Assembly: GCA_013823985.1 (NCBI GenBank)
Contig: PNNB01000013.1
Location: 62,001 to 126,000 of the forward strand
Length of the DNA stretch: 64,000 nt
Direction of reading: 5' to 3'
Source: Sphingopyxis sp.
GTDB lineage: Bacteria; Pseudomonadota; Alphaproteobacteria; Sphingomonadales; Sphingomonadaceae
Each line of letters starts with the position of its first letter. The stretch's first letter is position 1. Under the pieces are notes generated by a model. It was not told the origin of the DNA. It did no database searches and was given only the letters and a program-made list of their open reading frames with translations. A program made the position numbers and the translations under genes. Shown in pieces: positions 1 to 11,940 of the stretch.

Positions 1-85
1 AGGAAGAGGAATCACGACTAAGGGCGCTCAAGCTTCAGGCGCTTGTTGCCTCAAAAGCTGCCGCTTCGGAAAAGGTATTGCCACG

Positions 86-1003
86 ATGAACAAACTCATC
101 CTCTCTTTCGCAGCTCTATCTGCCATGGCTGCGCCGCAAATCACTTTTGCAAAATCAAAGGTACCCGTGTTTGTCGAGGCCAAACATGTCAAGGATGCGC
201 CAACAGTCACGCTTGATCCTGCGAAAGCTTATATTTTGCTACGCACGCCCAATGCCATGCCGATGCATTTCGTAAAAATCCCGAGTGCGGAGGACCAAAT
301 TGCCTATGACAAGCTTCGAGAGGAAGCCTTTATCGAATCCAAGGAAGATTATGCAAAGGCTATTGTGAAATATGAACGCGACTTGGCGGTCGCGAAAAAG
401 ACGTCCGGTATGAAATTGCCGAAAAAGCCCGTGGAACCAACGGAATCAAATTTCCAGTTCACGCAATTTTCGCAAATGGCGAACTTCACCATGGGGCCGT
501 TCAACCGGTTCTATAGCAAGGGTGGCGGGACCTATCTTCATGCCGTGACCCCGGGCACATACCGGATCTTTGGTCAGGTCGATCCCCTCGTGGGCGCAGG
601 CGTTTGCTATTGCATGGGCAGCGTCACATTCACGGCAGAAGCCGGGAAAATCGTAGATTTGGGGACGATGACGACCGATCTGGCCAATTCCGGTCCTGCC
701 GAAAAGGGCGACAGCAGTTCGCCTCGTCTCGCGGCGATGACCCTGGCGTTGGATCCTGTCGACAGCAATACGCCCGTCGATGCACGCCTTGCATCCCTGC
801 CGCGGGTGGCGGCAGATTTGCGGGCCGCGGGGAAGGTGCCCAACTATATGGGGATCGCCATTTCGCGCTTGCCCGCCATCAAAGGCGTGTTGGGTTACCA
901 GCGTGACCGGATTATCGACCGCAAGGCGCCCGTAGAAACCCCGTCCACGGTATCAGGAGATAGTGGGTCCGCAGTACAGGAGGCACCTGCTACTCAAAAT
1001 TAA
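86..1003 (+). CDS. Secreted protein of unknown function
   Basis: The 305-residue product starts with a typical signal peptide (basic MNK, hydrophobic stretch, likely cut near residue 22 after TFA). It is therefore probably periplasmic or surface-exposed. A charged, Lys/Glu-rich segment at residues 75-120 looks helical. It is followed by a part with a CYC motif near residue 175 and many Gly/Thr residues that suggests a beta-rich fold. The C-terminus is low-complexity (Ser/Thr/Pro/Ala). I do not recognise the family. Bases 1-21 read as RKRNHD followed by a stop in frame 1, so they may be the tail of an upstream gene. The ATG follows a weak ribosome site (gaaaagg at about 67-74). No enzymatic motif is visible. 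Confidence 0.7.
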   Translation: MNKLILSFAALSAMAAPQITFAKSKVPVFVEAKHVKDAPTVTLDPAKAYILLRTPNAMPMHFVKIPSAEDQIAYDKLREEAFIESKEDYAKAIVKYERDLAVAKKTSGMKLPKKPVEPTESNFQFTQFSQMANFTMGPFNRFYSKGGGTYLHAVTPGTYRIFGQVDPLVGAGVCYCMGSVTFTAEAGKIVDLGTMTTDLANSGPAEKGDSSSPRLAAMTLALDPVDSNTPVDARLASLPRVAADLRAAGKVPNYMGIAISRLPAIKGVLGYQRDRIIDRKAPVETPSTVSGDSGSAVQEAPATQN

Positions 1004-1119
1004 GGTCCGGTATCGAGACAGCCAGCGCCACGGTGGACCCAATCGCCGCTTGGCACTTGCCCTTGTGCACCTTTCCCGTTAGAGGCTCCCGTCGTTTGTG
1101 AAACGGCAGCTTTTCGTAA

Positions 1120-1204
1120 GCGGGCGTGGCGGAATTGGTAGACGCACCAGATTTAGGTTCTGGCATCGCAAGGTGTGGGGGTTCGAGTCCCTTCGCCCGC
1201 ACCA
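1120..1204 (+). tRNA. tRNA-Leu (anticodon UAG)
   Basis: An 85-base cloverleaf. The acceptor arms gcgggcg and cgcccgc pair perfectly, with discriminator A at 1201 and an encoded CCA at 1202-1204. The anticodon stem ccaga/tctgg encloses loop tttaggt, giving anticodon TAG, which reads CUN leucine codons. The T arm contains the usual gttcgagtccc. A long variable arm (catcgcaaggtgtg region) marks it as a class II tRNA, as expected for leucine. It stands alone between a secreted-protein gene and tig. Confidence 0.96.
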
Positions 1205-1297
1205 CGAAATGAGGTATAATCTCGGCTGCCGTTGAACCCGAAAGCCATTTAACAGTTTAAGGCAAGCTACCCGCTTGTCCCAGATAGAGAAGATAAC

Positions 1298-2815
1298 ATG
1301 CAGACCGTCGAGACACAGAATGAAGGCCTGAAGCGCGCATATCGGATGACGATTACCGCGAAAGATGTCGAATCACGCATTGATGCCGAGGTAAAGAAAA
1401 TCGCCCCTCAGGTGCGGATGCCCGGCTTCCGTCCCGGAAAGGTTCCGGCCAATCTGGTCAAGAAAATGCACAAGGATTCCTTGCTACAGGACGCGCTGAA
1501 CAGTTCGATCCAGGAAGGCGTCCAGAAAGCTATTTCGGACAACAAGCTGCGTCCTGCGACCCAGCCGCACGTACATCTCGATAATGACTATGCGCCCGGT
1601 AAGGATGCCGTTGTCGACTTTCACCTCGAAGTTTTGCCAGCGATTTCGGCGCCTTCGATTGACGGGATCACGCTGGAGCGTTTGTCGGTAGAAGTGACCG
1701 ATGCTGCTGTGGACGAATCGATCCTGAAGCTGGCCGCAGGTCAGAAGAGCTTTGAAGCTGCGGACAAGAAATACGCCGCCAAATTGGGCGACAGCGTTGT
1801 GATCGACTTTGAAGGCAAGGTTGACGGCGTTCCGTTCGAAGGCGGCAAGGGCGAAGGCATGGCGGTTGAGCTTGGCTCGGGCCAGCTCATCCCCGGTTTC
1901 GAAGACCAGTTGGTCGGCGTGAAAGCGAATGACGAAAAGGTCATCAACGTAACTTTCCCCGAAGATTACAATGCCGAGAACCTGAAGGGCAAAGCTGCAA
2001 CCTTCGACATCGTTGTAGCTGAAGTCCGCAAGCCGGTCGAAGCGAAAGCCGACGATAATCTTGCCAAGATGTTCGGCCTGGAAGGCATCGACAAGTTGCG
2101 CGAACTGATGAAGGTACAGGTCGAGCAGGAACATAATGGTCTGACCCGCACCTACATGAAGCGCCAGTTGCTTGATCAACTTGCCGCGGATCATGATTTC
2201 GAAGTTCCACCTTCGATGGTGGAAGCCGAGTTTGAACAGATTTGGGCTCAGCTTGAGCAAGAAGCTGCGCGGGAAGAAGATCCCGAAGCGGCTAAGAAGG
2301 AAATGGAAGCCGAGCGCGAAGATTATCGCGACATCGCCGTTCGCCGCGTGCGTTTGGGCCTGTTGCTTTCGGAAATCGGTCAGGCGAATGGCGTTGAAGT
2401 CAGCAGCCAAGAAATGAACATGCTGGTCCAGCAAGCCGCTCAGCAATATCGCCCCGAAGACCGTCAGCGCTTCGTGCAATATCTGCAGGAAAACCCGATG
2501 GCAGCCGCCCAATTGCGCGCGCCTTTGTTTGAAGACAAGGTTGTCGATTTCCTTTTCGACAAGGCCACTGTCACTGAAAAGACAGTAACGAAGGAAGAGC
2601 TGGAAGCCGCCATCGAAGCCGAGCCTGATGCCAAGCCGGCTGCCAAGAAAAAGGCTCCCGCCAAAAAGGCAGCGGCTAAGGACGAAGCTTCTGCGAAGGA
2701 AGCCAAGCCTGCGGCAAAGAAAGCGGCTCCCAAAAAGGAAGCCGCGGAACCCAAGGCTGAGGAAAAGCCAGCTGCGAAAAAGGCACCAGCCAAAAAGGCA
2801 GCTTCGAAAAAGTAA
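1298..2815 (+). CDS. tig: Trigger factor, ribosome-bound chaperone
   Basis: A ribosome-associated chaperone and peptidyl-prolyl isomerase that meets nascent chains at the exit tunnel. The N-terminal domain carries the ribosome-docking signature GFRPGKVP at residues 43-50. An FKBP-like PPIase domain begins around residue 160 (GDSVVIDFEGKVDG). The C-terminal chaperone arms extend to about residue 430. At 505 residues it is longer than the usual 430-450: residues 441-505 form an Ala/Lys/Pro/Glu-rich low-complexity tail with repeated AAKK/APAKK units. The start ATG at 1298 follows agagaaga. Next on this strand are clpP and clpX; the order tig-clpP-clpX is common in bacteria, but here katG is inserted on the opposite strand. 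Confidence 0.96.
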   Translation: MQTVETQNEGLKRAYRMTITAKDVESRIDAEVKKIAPQVRMPGFRPGKVPANLVKKMHKDSLLQDALNSSIQEGVQKAISDNKLRPATQPHVHLDNDYAPGKDAVVDFHLEVLPAISAPSIDGITLERLSVEVTDAAVDESILKLAAGQKSFEAADKKYAAKLGDSVVIDFEGKVDGVPFEGGKGEGMAVELGSGQLIPGFEDQLVGVKANDEKVINVTFPEDYNAENLKGKAATFDIVVAEVRKPVEAKADDNLAKMFGLEGIDKLRELMKVQVEQEHNGLTRTYMKRQLLDQLAADHDFEVPPSMVEAEFEQIWAQLEQEAAREEDPEAAKKEMEAEREDYRDIAVRRVRLGLLLSEIGQANGVEVSSQEMNMLVQQAAQQYRPEDRQRFVQYLQENPMAAAQLRAPLFEDKVVDFLFDKATVTEKTVTKEELEAAIEAEPDAKPAAKKKAPAKKAAAKDEASAKEAKPAAKKAAPKKEAAEPKAEEKPAAKKAPAKKAASKK

Positions 2816-2837
2816 TTGTCCTTATTGGACGCAAGCA

Positions 2838-2867
2838 AAAGGCCCCGGAATTTCCGGGGCCTTTTTT
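2838..2867 (+). terminator. Rho-independent terminator after tig
   Basis: Stem ggccccggaa (2841-2850) pairs with ttccggggcc (2852-2861), followed by a run of six T. It lies 22 bases after the tig stop. The upstream A-run means it may also act on leftward katG transcripts. Confidence 0.9.
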
Positions 2868-2886
2868 CGTTGGCAGTGACTGAATC

Positions 2887-5134
<2,248 letters not shown>

Positions 5135-5283
5135 GTCAAAGCAATGAAACGACACACACTAATCGATTTTGTCGAATTTAATTTCCGCACATCGAACGCA
5201 ATCTTAACCCTTTTCCTGCTTGAAACTTTGGCCCGCGACGCCGATGTAGGCGCAGAGGCAATTGAGCCAAAACAGAGGTACTT

Positions 5284-5919
5284 ATGCACGATCCGTATTT
5301 TGATCCCACAACCGCTCTCGTTCCTGTCGTTATTGAGCAGTCAAACAGAGGCGAGCGCAGCTGGGACATTTTCTCAAGGCTACTGCGTGAACGTATCATT
5401 TTTGTGACCGGTGAAGTCGAAGATGGCATGGCCTCGATCATCACGGCCCAGTTGCTGTTCCTCGAATCAGATAACCCCAAAAAGGATATCTGGATGTACA
5501 TCAATTCGCCCGGCGGCGTCGTGACCGCTGGCATGGCGATACACGATACCATGCAGTATATTCGTCCCAAAGTAGGCACGGTCTGCATCGGGCAAGCGGC
5601 ATCGATGGGCAGTTTCCTGTTGGCTGCAGGCGAACCGGGCATGCGCGTGGCTTTGACCAACAGCCGTATCATGGTGCACCAGCCATCGGGCGGCGCACGC
5701 GGTATGGCGTCGGATATCCAGATTCAGGCGAACGAAATATTGCGCATTCGCAAGCGGATGAACGATCTTTACGCCAAATATACGGGCAAGCCGCTCAAGG
5801 ATATTGAGAAGGCGATGGACCGCGACACCTTCCTAGAAGCGGAAGAAGCCAAAGCGTTCGGCATCGTTGACCAAGTTTTTGACAAGCGTCCGGCAAATAC
5901 CGAAGCTGAAGCGGGATAA
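5284..5919 (+). CDS. clpP: ATP-dependent Clp protease, proteolytic subunit
   Basis: A serine peptidase that forms a double-heptamer chamber and degrades proteins fed in by ClpX or ClpA. The catalytic triad is S107 (GQAASMGS), H132 (MVHQPSGG) and D181 (DRDTFL). Spacings of 25 and 49 residues equal those in the E. coli enzyme. The length of 211 residues is normal. It is followed 136 bases later by clpX on the same strand, so the two subunits are likely co-expressed, although no terminator or clear promoter is visible between them. The start ATG at 5284 follows acagaggtact. Confidence 0.97.
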   Translation: MHDPYFDPTTALVPVVIEQSNRGERSWDIFSRLLRERIIFVTGEVEDGMASIITAQLLFLESDNPKKDIWMYINSPGGVVTAGMAIHDTMQYIRPKVGTVCIGQAASMGSFLLAAGEPGMRVALTNSRIMVHQPSGGARGMASDIQIQANEILRIRKRMNDLYAKYTGKPLKDIEKAMDRDTFLEAEEAKAFGIVDQVFDKRPANTEAEAG

Positions 5920-6055
5920 AGCTGTTAGGTTTTTGTCCACCAGTTTTACTAACATGGCGAACCCCTTTTTGGGCTATTGCCAAAATCGAACGCATCTTTA
6001 GGATGACGTTCCTATTACAGTTCGCGCCTCTGTAGGCGTGGAAGCAGGACACTTT

Positions 6056-7327
6056 ATGACGAAGCTAAGCGGATCTGATACCAAGAGCACTCTTTACTGC
6101 TCCTTCTGCGGGAAATCGCAGCATGAAGTCCGCAAACTGATCGCTGGACCTACCGTATTCATCTGCGATGAATGCGTTGAGTTGTGCAACGACATCATTC
6201 GCGAAGAAACCAAAGGCACGCTGACCGGCCGCAAGGAAGGTGAAGTGCCAAGTCCGCAGGAAATCTGCGACGTTCTGGACGATTACGTCATTGGCCAACC
6301 ACAGGCGAAGCGTGTTTTGTCCGTGGCCGTCCACAACCATTACAAGCGTTTGAACCATGGCGCGAAAGGTGCGGACGTTGAACTGGCGAAGTCGAATATC
6401 CTGCTTGTCGGACCAACCGGCTGCGGCAAGACCTTGCTGGCGCAAACATTGGCCAAGACATTCGACGTGCCCTTTACGATGGCCGACGCAACGACTCTGA
6501 CCGAAGCTGGCTATGTCGGCGAAGATGTCGAGAATATCATTTTGAAGCTGTTGCAGGCATCCGACTATAATGTCGAAAAGGCGCAGCGCGGCATTGTGTA
6601 CATCGACGAAATCGACAAGATCAGCCGCAAGGCCGAAAACCCGTCGATCACGCGCGATGTCAGCGGTGAAGGCGTGCAGCAGGCTTTGTTGAAGCTGATG
6701 GAAGGCACGACCGCCAGCGTTCCGCCACAGGGCGGCCGCAAGCATCCGCAGCAGGAATTCCTGCAGGTCGACACGACCAACATCTTGTTCATCTGCGGTG
6801 GCGCTTTCGCGGGTCTCGAAAAGATCATTTCCAACCGTCTCGAAGGCAAGTCCATCGGCTTTGGTGCCCATGTGGCTGATCCCGACGAGCGTCGGACGGG
6901 CGAAGTATTGAAGCAGATCGAACCAGAAGATTTGCTCAAATACGGCCTGATTCCTGAGTTTGTTGGCCGCTTGCCGGTAACTGCGACACTTGAGGATCTC
7001 GACATTGCGGCGCTAGTGAAAATCCTGTCCGAGCCGAAGAACGCGCTCGTGAAGCAATATCGCAAGCTGTTCGAGATGGAAGATGTGGGCTTGAGCTTCA
7101 CCGACGATGCGTTGGAAGCAGTCGCCAAGAAGGCAATCGAACGCAAAACCGGCGCCCGTGGCCTGCGATCGATCCTGGAAGCTATCCTGCTCGACACCAT
7201 GTTTGACCTGCCGACATTTGACGGTGTCGACGAGGTTGTGGTCGACAAGGATGTTGTTGAAGGCCGCAAAACTCCGGTGCTTGTCTATGCCAAGTCGGCG
7301 AAGGCCGAAAAGGAAGACGCAGCCTAG
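6056..7327 (+). CDS. clpX: Clp protease ATP-binding subunit ClpX
   Basis: An AAA+ unfoldase that recognises tagged substrates and threads them into ClpP. The N-terminal zinc-binding domain uses C15, C18, C37 and C40. Walker A is GPTGCGKT at 119-126 and Walker B ends in D184-E185 (VYIDEIDK). The pore loop GYVG is near residue 152, and the sensor/arginine-finger region follows. The start is set at the ATG at 6056, preceded by gcagga at a good distance, giving 423 residues; an upstream in-frame GTG at 6038 would add six unneeded residues. In alphaproteobacteria ClpXP degrades the master regulator CtrA, which links this gene to the ChpT and DivL genes elsewhere in the window (established for Caulobacter, inferred here). 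Confidence 0.97.
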   Translation: MTKLSGSDTKSTLYCSFCGKSQHEVRKLIAGPTVFICDECVELCNDIIREETKGTLTGRKEGEVPSPQEICDVLDDYVIGQPQAKRVLSVAVHNHYKRLNHGAKGADVELAKSNILLVGPTGCGKTLLAQTLAKTFDVPFTMADATTLTEAGYVGEDVENIILKLLQASDYNVEKAQRGIVYIDEIDKISRKAENPSITRDVSGEGVQQALLKLMEGTTASVPPQGGRKHPQQEFLQVDTTNILFICGGAFAGLEKIISNRLEGKSIGFGAHVADPDERRTGEVLKQIEPEDLLKYGLIPEFVGRLPVTATLEDLDIAALVKILSEPKNALVKQYRKLFEMEDVGLSFTDDALEAVAKKAIERKTGARGLRSILEAILLDTMFDLPTFDGVDEVVVDKDVVEGRKTPVLVYAKSAKAEKEDAA

Positions 7328-7479
7328 TTTAACAACGTGCAATATGCACTGTTGCATGGCTGCAACAACTTCTAAAAAAAACGTTAAATAGCCAGTCGAG
7401 TGGCCGTTGCTGCAGCGCAGCACTTTGCCTGCGTCTGCGCCTTCGCTAAGGCCGAATCACTGCTGAATTGGGGCGCGGC

Positions 7480-7495
7480 TGTCATTTAACTGACA
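7480..7495. promoter_or_regulatory. Inverted repeat upstream of TonB receptor
   Basis: The sequence tgtca-tttaac-tgaca is a perfect 5-bp inverted repeat with a 6-base spacer, 105 bases before the receptor start, in a 272-base gene-free stretch (7328-7599). It could be an operator. Apart from a small gttgca/tgcaac hairpin near 7352 that lacks a T-run, I see nothing else in this gap. Confidence 0.25.
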
Positions 7496-7599
7496 TTTTC
7501 CGGTTCCAAGGGGGCGCTGCGACTAATCCCGTCACCGCGATTCGACAAATCGGACGCGCAAATGTGCGGCGGGGCGTTGGATTAATAAGGGGTCTTAAC

Positions 7600-10221
7600 A
7601 TGAAATTTCGTTACACACTTGCTGTAAGCGCCGTTGCGCTCTCGGTATGCAGCTTCTCAAATGCTGCTTTCGCACAGTCAACCGGCTCGATCGAAGTTGA
7701 CGATGAAGAAGTAGAAGCCATCGTCGTGACCGGCACACGTGCAGAGCAGGGCGTAAATGGTGTTGTCGTTCCCGATGCAACCAAGCCTCGCGCGGTTCTG
7801 ACCGAAGAATTCATCGCCACGCAAACTTCTGGCCAGTCGATCCTGAACACAATTAACCAGGTACCCGGCGTAAACTTCACCAACTCCGACGCATATGGTT
7901 CGTCCGGTGGTAACCTGCGTATCCGTGGTTTTGACGGCAACCGTATCAGCCTTACCTTCGACGGTTTTCCGCTGAACGACACCGGTAACTATGCCATCTT
8001 CTCCAACCAGCAGCTTGATCCTGAATTGATCTACTCGGTTAACGTCAACCTCGGCACCACCGACGTCGACTCGCCGACTGCATCGGCGGCAGGCGGCACG
8101 GTCAACTATCTGACCCGCACCCCGAAGAGCGAAATGGGCGGCGTTGCTGTTCTCACGCTTGGCGGAGAAAATTTTAAGCGCGCCTTTGGCATGTTCGATA
8201 CCGGTGAGTTCACCAAGTTCGGCACCCGCGCATTCATCGCCGCTTCGAAGACCGAATATGACAAGTTCAAAGGTCCGGGCGAAATCAAGAAGTTCCAGGT
8301 GAACGCCGGTATCTATCACCCGATCGGCGACAATGGCGACTTCATCTACATCAAGGGCCATTACAACGAGAACCGGAACAATTTTTACCGGAACATCACT
8401 CTGGCTGAAATCCGTTCGATAACCGGTCGTCCTTTGATGGCCAATGTCGGCGGGTTCACCAAAGCGCAGGAAGAAACTATCTTCAACTTTGACAATCTGG
8501 ACACATGCGCACGCACTTTTGCAGGTGCCGGAGTCATCCAGAACGACAATGGTGGTTCGGGTCCTAACGGAACCGGCACTGCAGCAGGCGCAATAGCGGG
8601 GTCGACCGCAAACAATCCGTTGAATACCTCGAGCTGCAGCAACTTCTACGGCGTCCGTATCAACCCTTCGAACACCGGCAACATCCGTCTGAACTCGAAG
8701 TTCACGATTACTGATAGCCTTACCTTCACCTTCGACTATGGCTACCAATATGTTCAGGCCAATGGCGGCGGTTCCACGGTAATTGCTGAAAACTCGGCAA
8801 TCGTTCGTGGTTCGTCGGGTCTCGCCGGCAAGGATTACAACGGCGACGGCGATTTCCTCGACTCGATCCGTTTCTACACGCCAAACAACACCCGCACGAA
8901 CCGCTTCACGGTTCTGACCTCGCTCATCTGGGATATCACAGACGCGCACCGCGTTCGTGTGGCCTATACCTTTGACCGTGGTCGCCACCGCCAGACTGGC
9001 CAGTGGGGTTATCTCGATGGCCGTGGCTTCCCTGAATCGCCCTTTGGTGGGTTGACCGGTCGTCCGGTTTTGTCGGCAGACGGTGTTGAACTGCGTCAGC
9101 GCGACCGTCTTTCGATCGCTTTGCTGAACCAGCTGTCGGCACAATATGTCGGTAAGTTCTTCGACGAAGCACTTCGCGTCGAAGCCGGTCTGCGTATGCC
9201 GTTCTTCGAGCGTGATCTGGAAAACTTCTGCTTCACGCAGACCAGCGGCAGCGGTTTCGCAACCTGCACATCGCAGCCAGTCGGAACGACCGCTGTACCG
9301 AACACAGGCGGCCAGATTTTCGTCGTGTCGCCAACGGCTGTTGGTCCCTTCGCAGCTAACGCTGTTTGGGCACCGTTCACGGCAAACTACAAGTTCTCGC
9401 CTGTTCTGCCGAGCTTTGGCTTTACCTACCGGATTACCGACGATGCGTCGATCTTCGGCAGCTATGCCAAGGGTTTCTCGTCGCCGCGTACCGATAACCT
9501 CTATCGTGCGCCGATCGTGAGCGTCGATCCGGAAACCACCGACACCTTCGACTTGGGCGTTCGCTACACCAGCAACCGCGTTCAGGCGCAGGCTACTGCA
9601 TGGATGACCGATTTCAAAAACCGCATCGTGACCTCGTTTGATCAGACAAACGGTATCTCGGTCGACCGTAACATCGGTACCGTTAAGGGTAAGGGCGTCG
9701 ATATCGGTATCGCCGTTCGTCCGCTGGATTGGTTCACCTTCCAGGGTAACGCGTCGTACAACGACTCTACCCTGCGCGACGACATTCTGGTGTCCAGCAC
9801 GGTTACGCTTCCCACCAAGGGCAAGCGCGTCGTTGAAACACCGAAATGGACCTTGGGTTACCGCGCACAGGTTGAGTTCGGTCCTGCATCGGCTGGCCTG
9901 CAAGTCAAATATGTGAGCGACCGTTTCGCGACCGATCTGAACGACATTAAGTCGGAAGCCTATACAACAGCTGACTTTGACGCGCGCTTCGACCTTGAAC
10001 AGTTCGGCGCAAAGAACAGCTGGTTGCAGATCAACGTGACCAACATCTTCGACCGTTTCTATCTCGCAAACCTGGGCACGCAAATTGCCGGTCCTGCGAA
10101 TAACGGTCTGGTTCTGGTTCCCGGTCTGGCTACGGGTGCTTCGATCCCCGGTGGTTCGGCTCCGAACTTCAGCATCGGCGCACCGCGTACCTTCTCGGGC
10201 ACATTGCGCATCGGTTTCTAA
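7600..10221 (+). CDS. TonB-dependent outer-membrane receptor
   Basis: A 22-strand beta-barrel receptor that takes up a ligand, unidentified here, across the outer membrane using TonB energy. A signal peptide (MKFRYTLAVSAVAL, cut after AFAQ near 25) is followed by a short acidic linker and a TonB box-like EAIVVTG. The plug domain (about residues 40-170) contains LRIRGFDGNRISLTFDG. The barrel ends in the expected aromatic residue (TLRIGF). The start at 7600 is preceded by aagggg; an in-frame upstream ATG would add 44 residues before the signal peptide and is rejected. The 873-residue length and RGF plug motif resemble sphingomonad receptors for siderophores or carbohydrates. It is orphaned between clpX and mtgA, so the substrate cannot be deduced from context. 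Confidence 0.92.
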   Translation: MKFRYTLAVSAVALSVCSFSNAAFAQSTGSIEVDDEEVEAIVVTGTRAEQGVNGVVVPDATKPRAVLTEEFIATQTSGQSILNTINQVPGVNFTNSDAYGSSGGNLRIRGFDGNRISLTFDGFPLNDTGNYAIFSNQQLDPELIYSVNVNLGTTDVDSPTASAAGGTVNYLTRTPKSEMGGVAVLTLGGENFKRAFGMFDTGEFTKFGTRAFIAASKTEYDKFKGPGEIKKFQVNAGIYHPIGDNGDFIYIKGHYNENRNNFYRNITLAEIRSITGRPLMANVGGFTKAQEETIFNFDNLDTCARTFAGAGVIQNDNGGSGPNGTGTAAGAIAGSTANNPLNTSSCSNFYGVRINPSNTGNIRLNSKFTITDSLTFTFDYGYQYVQANGGGSTVIAENSAIVRGSSGLAGKDYNGDGDFLDSIRFYTPNNTRTNRFTVLTSLIWDITDAHRVRVAYTFDRGRHRQTGQWGYLDGRGFPESPFGGLTGRPVLSADGVELRQRDRLSIALLNQLSAQYVGKFFDEALRVEAGLRMPFFERDLENFCFTQTSGSGFATCTSQPVGTTAVPNTGGQIFVVSPTAVGPFAANAVWAPFTANYKFSPVLPSFGFTYRITDDASIFGSYAKGFSSPRTDNLYRAPIVSVDPETTDTFDLGVRYTSNRVQAQATAWMTDFKNRIVTSFDQTNGISVDRNIGTVKGKGVDIGIAVRPLDWFTFQGNASYNDSTLRDDILVSSTVTLPTKGKRVVETPKWTLGYRAQVEFGPASAGLQVKYVSDRFATDLNDIKSEAYTTADFDARFDLEQFGAKNSWLQINVTNIFDRFYLANLGTQIAGPANNGLVLVPGLATGASIPGGSAPNFSIGAPRTFSGTLRIGF

Positions 10222-10245
10222 TCAACCGAACCGAATGATTTAAGA

Positions 10246-10274
10246 AAGGGCGGGGCTTCGGCTCCGCCCTTTTA
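10246..10274. terminator. Terminator between convergent receptor and mtgA
   Basis: Stem gggcggggc (10248-10256), loop ttcg, and gctccgccc (10261-10269), flanked by AAA on one side and TTTT on the other. With one G-U pair it folds well in both directions, so it can end both convergent genes. Confidence 0.88.
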
Positions 10275-10279
10275 GTTTG

Positions 10280-10981
10280 TCACTTATAGATGCAGCTATC
10301 CAGCCTATCGCGCTTCACCACGCGGATGCGACTGGCAATGCTGTTTCCATAGCGGCGGGTGAAGCCGCCTGCGCCATTGACGGCGCGCTTTTTGGGAAGC
10401 GGGAGTACGGCTGCAATTCGGGCAGCTTCCTGGCGCGTAAGGTCCTTCGCGCTTTTGTTGTAATAGCGTTGCGCCCCGGCTTCGGCGCCATAGGTGCCAA
10501 TTCCGGTCTCCGCGACGTTCAGATAGACTTCCATGATGCGACGCTTGCCCCAGATGGTCTCGATCAGAAAGGTAAAGTAAACCTCCGGCACCTTACGGAG
10601 ATAACGGGTCCAGCCGCTGCCTTGCCACAGGAACACATTTTTGGCGGTTTGCTGGCTTATCGTCGATCCGCCCCGCATGCGTCCGCCACTTTTGTTGCGT
10701 TGCAGGGCCTTTTCGATGGCCTCGCGGTCGAATCCGTCATGGCTGCAGAATTTGCCGTCTTCCGCTGCGATAACGGCGCGAACCAGATTGGGGGAGATGT
10801 TGGACAGTCGCGTCCAGTCCCGTGTCGCGCCATTACTGTCGAATAGCATGGTCAGGGTGGTGGGTACCGGCACAACCGCATAAATGGCGGTTAGCGCGAC
10901 GCTACCGATCACGAAATACAGCAACCATTTGAAGGTAAAGCGGAAGAAACGGGCGGAAAACGAGCGCTTCGGTTCGGTCAT
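10280..10981 (-). CDS. mtgA: Monofunctional peptidoglycan glycosyltransferase
   Basis: A GT51-family enzyme that polymerises lipid II into glycan strands at the outer face of the inner membrane. One membrane helix lies near residues 15-38. The catalytic motif AAEDGKFCSHDGFD places the general base at E74, and the second signature GGSTISQQTAKN follows. The transpeptidase domain of bifunctional penicillin-binding proteins is absent, and the 233-residue length is typical of MtgA. It lies 53 bases downstream of rpoH on the same strand, so it could be co-transcribed with it. Confident. Confidence 0.95.
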   Translation of the reverse strand: MTEPKRSFSARFFRFTFKWLLYFVIGSVALTAIYAVVPVPTTLTMLFDSNGATRDWTRLSNISPNLVRAVIAAEDGKFCSHDGFDREAIEKALQRNKSGGRMRGGSTISQQTAKNVFLWQGSGWTRYLRKVPEVYFTFLIETIWGKRRIMEVYLNVAETGIGTYGAEAGAQRYYNKSAKDLTRQEAARIAAVLPLPKKRAVNGAGGFTRRYGNSIASRIRVVKRDRLDSCIYK

Positions 10982-11034
10982 AGACCAAAGCTAGCGCAGC
11001 AGTTTCCGCCCGTCACCTGTTTTTACATATCGCC

Positions 11035-11940
11035 TTAATTGGCGAGAATTAAACGCTTTTCGCCCGCAATGCGCATCATTGCCTTTTGCAGCTTTTCAAA
11101 AGCGCGCACTTCGATCTGGCGCACGCGTTCGCGGCTGACATTATAGGTCTGGCTCAGCTCTTCGAGCGTTTTGGGCTCGTCGATGAGGCGGCGTTCGGTC
11201 AGGATGTGCTTTTCGCGGTCGTTCAGACTGTCGAGTGCTTCGGACAGCATGGCGTGGCGCATGTCGCCTTCTTGTGCGTCAGCAACGCGTTCGTCCTGCA
11301 AAGGCTCATCATCGACAAGCCAATCTTGCCACTGACCGTCGCCATCTTCGCGCATCGGCACATTGAGCGACGTATCGCCGCCCATCGCCATGCGACGGTT
11401 CATGTTGTGCACTTCCTCTTCGGAGACACCCAGATCTTTCGCAATCTTTGCGACGGCTTCCGGATTTAGATCCCCATCTTCAAAGGCTTGCAGGTTGTTC
11501 TTCATACGACGCAGATTGAAGAAGAGCTTCTTCTGCGCGGCGGTGGTGCCGATTTTGACAAGGCTCCAACTGCGCAGGATAAACTCCTGCATCGACGCAC
11601 GGATCCACCACATTGCGTAGGTCGCAAGACGGAAGCCACGGTCGGGGTCAAATTTCTTCACGCCCTGCATCAACCCGATATTACCTTCGGAAATCAGCTC
11701 GGACACCGGCAGGCCATAGCCGCGGTAGCCCATAGCAATCTTCGAAACGAGGCGCAGGTGGGACGTGACAAGCTGCTCGGCAGCTTTCGGGTCGCCATGT
11801 TCCTGATAACGCTTGGCAAGCATATATTCTTGCTCAGGCTTCAGGACTGGAAACTTGCGAATTTCACTCAAATAACGGTTAAGGCTTGCATCCCCCCCGA
11901 GAGCAGGGATCGTAGCCGGAACATTCTTACGATCAGACAT
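11035..11940 (-). CDS. rpoH: RNA polymerase sigma-32 factor (heat shock)
   Basis: An alternative sigma factor that directs transcription of heat-shock genes such as chaperones and proteases. Region 2 contains ISEGNIGLMQGVKKFDPDRGFRLATYAMWWIRA split over conserved helices. The RpoH box that distinguishes this family from RpoD appears as QKKLFFNLRR. Region 4 ends with a helix-turn-helix (VSRERVRQIEVRAFEKL). The start ATG at 11940 follows aaagagaga and gives 301 residues; an in-frame upstream start would add 23 residues. Many alphaproteobacteria have two rpoH paralogues, and which one this is cannot be told from the window. Confidence 0.95.
   Translation of the reverse strand: MSDRKNVPATIPALGGDASLNRYLSEIRKFPVLKPEQEYMLAKRYQEHGDPKAAEQLVTSHLRLVSKIAMGYRGYGLPVSELISEGNIGLMQGVKKFDPDRGFRLATYAMWWIRASMQEFILRSWSLVKIGTTAAQKKLFFNLRRMKNNLQAFEDGDLNPEAVAKIAKDLGVSEEEVHNMNRRMAMGGDTSLNVPMREDGDGQWQDWLVDDEPLQDERVADAQEGDMRHAMLSEALDSLNDREKHILTERRLIDEPKTLEELSQTYNVSRERVRQIEVRAFEKLQKAMMRIAGEKRLILAN

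Noticed and set aside
1484..2512. A 340-codon open frame on the minus strand within tig.
   Set aside because: The tig reading is certain; the antisense translation resembles no protein and appears only because of codon bias.
7678..10083. A long open reading frame on the minus strand across the TonB receptor gene (about 800 codons).
   Set aside because: It is a shadow of the receptor's codon pattern: the plus-strand product has a signal peptide, plug and barrel, whereas this translation has no recognisable domain or ribosome site.
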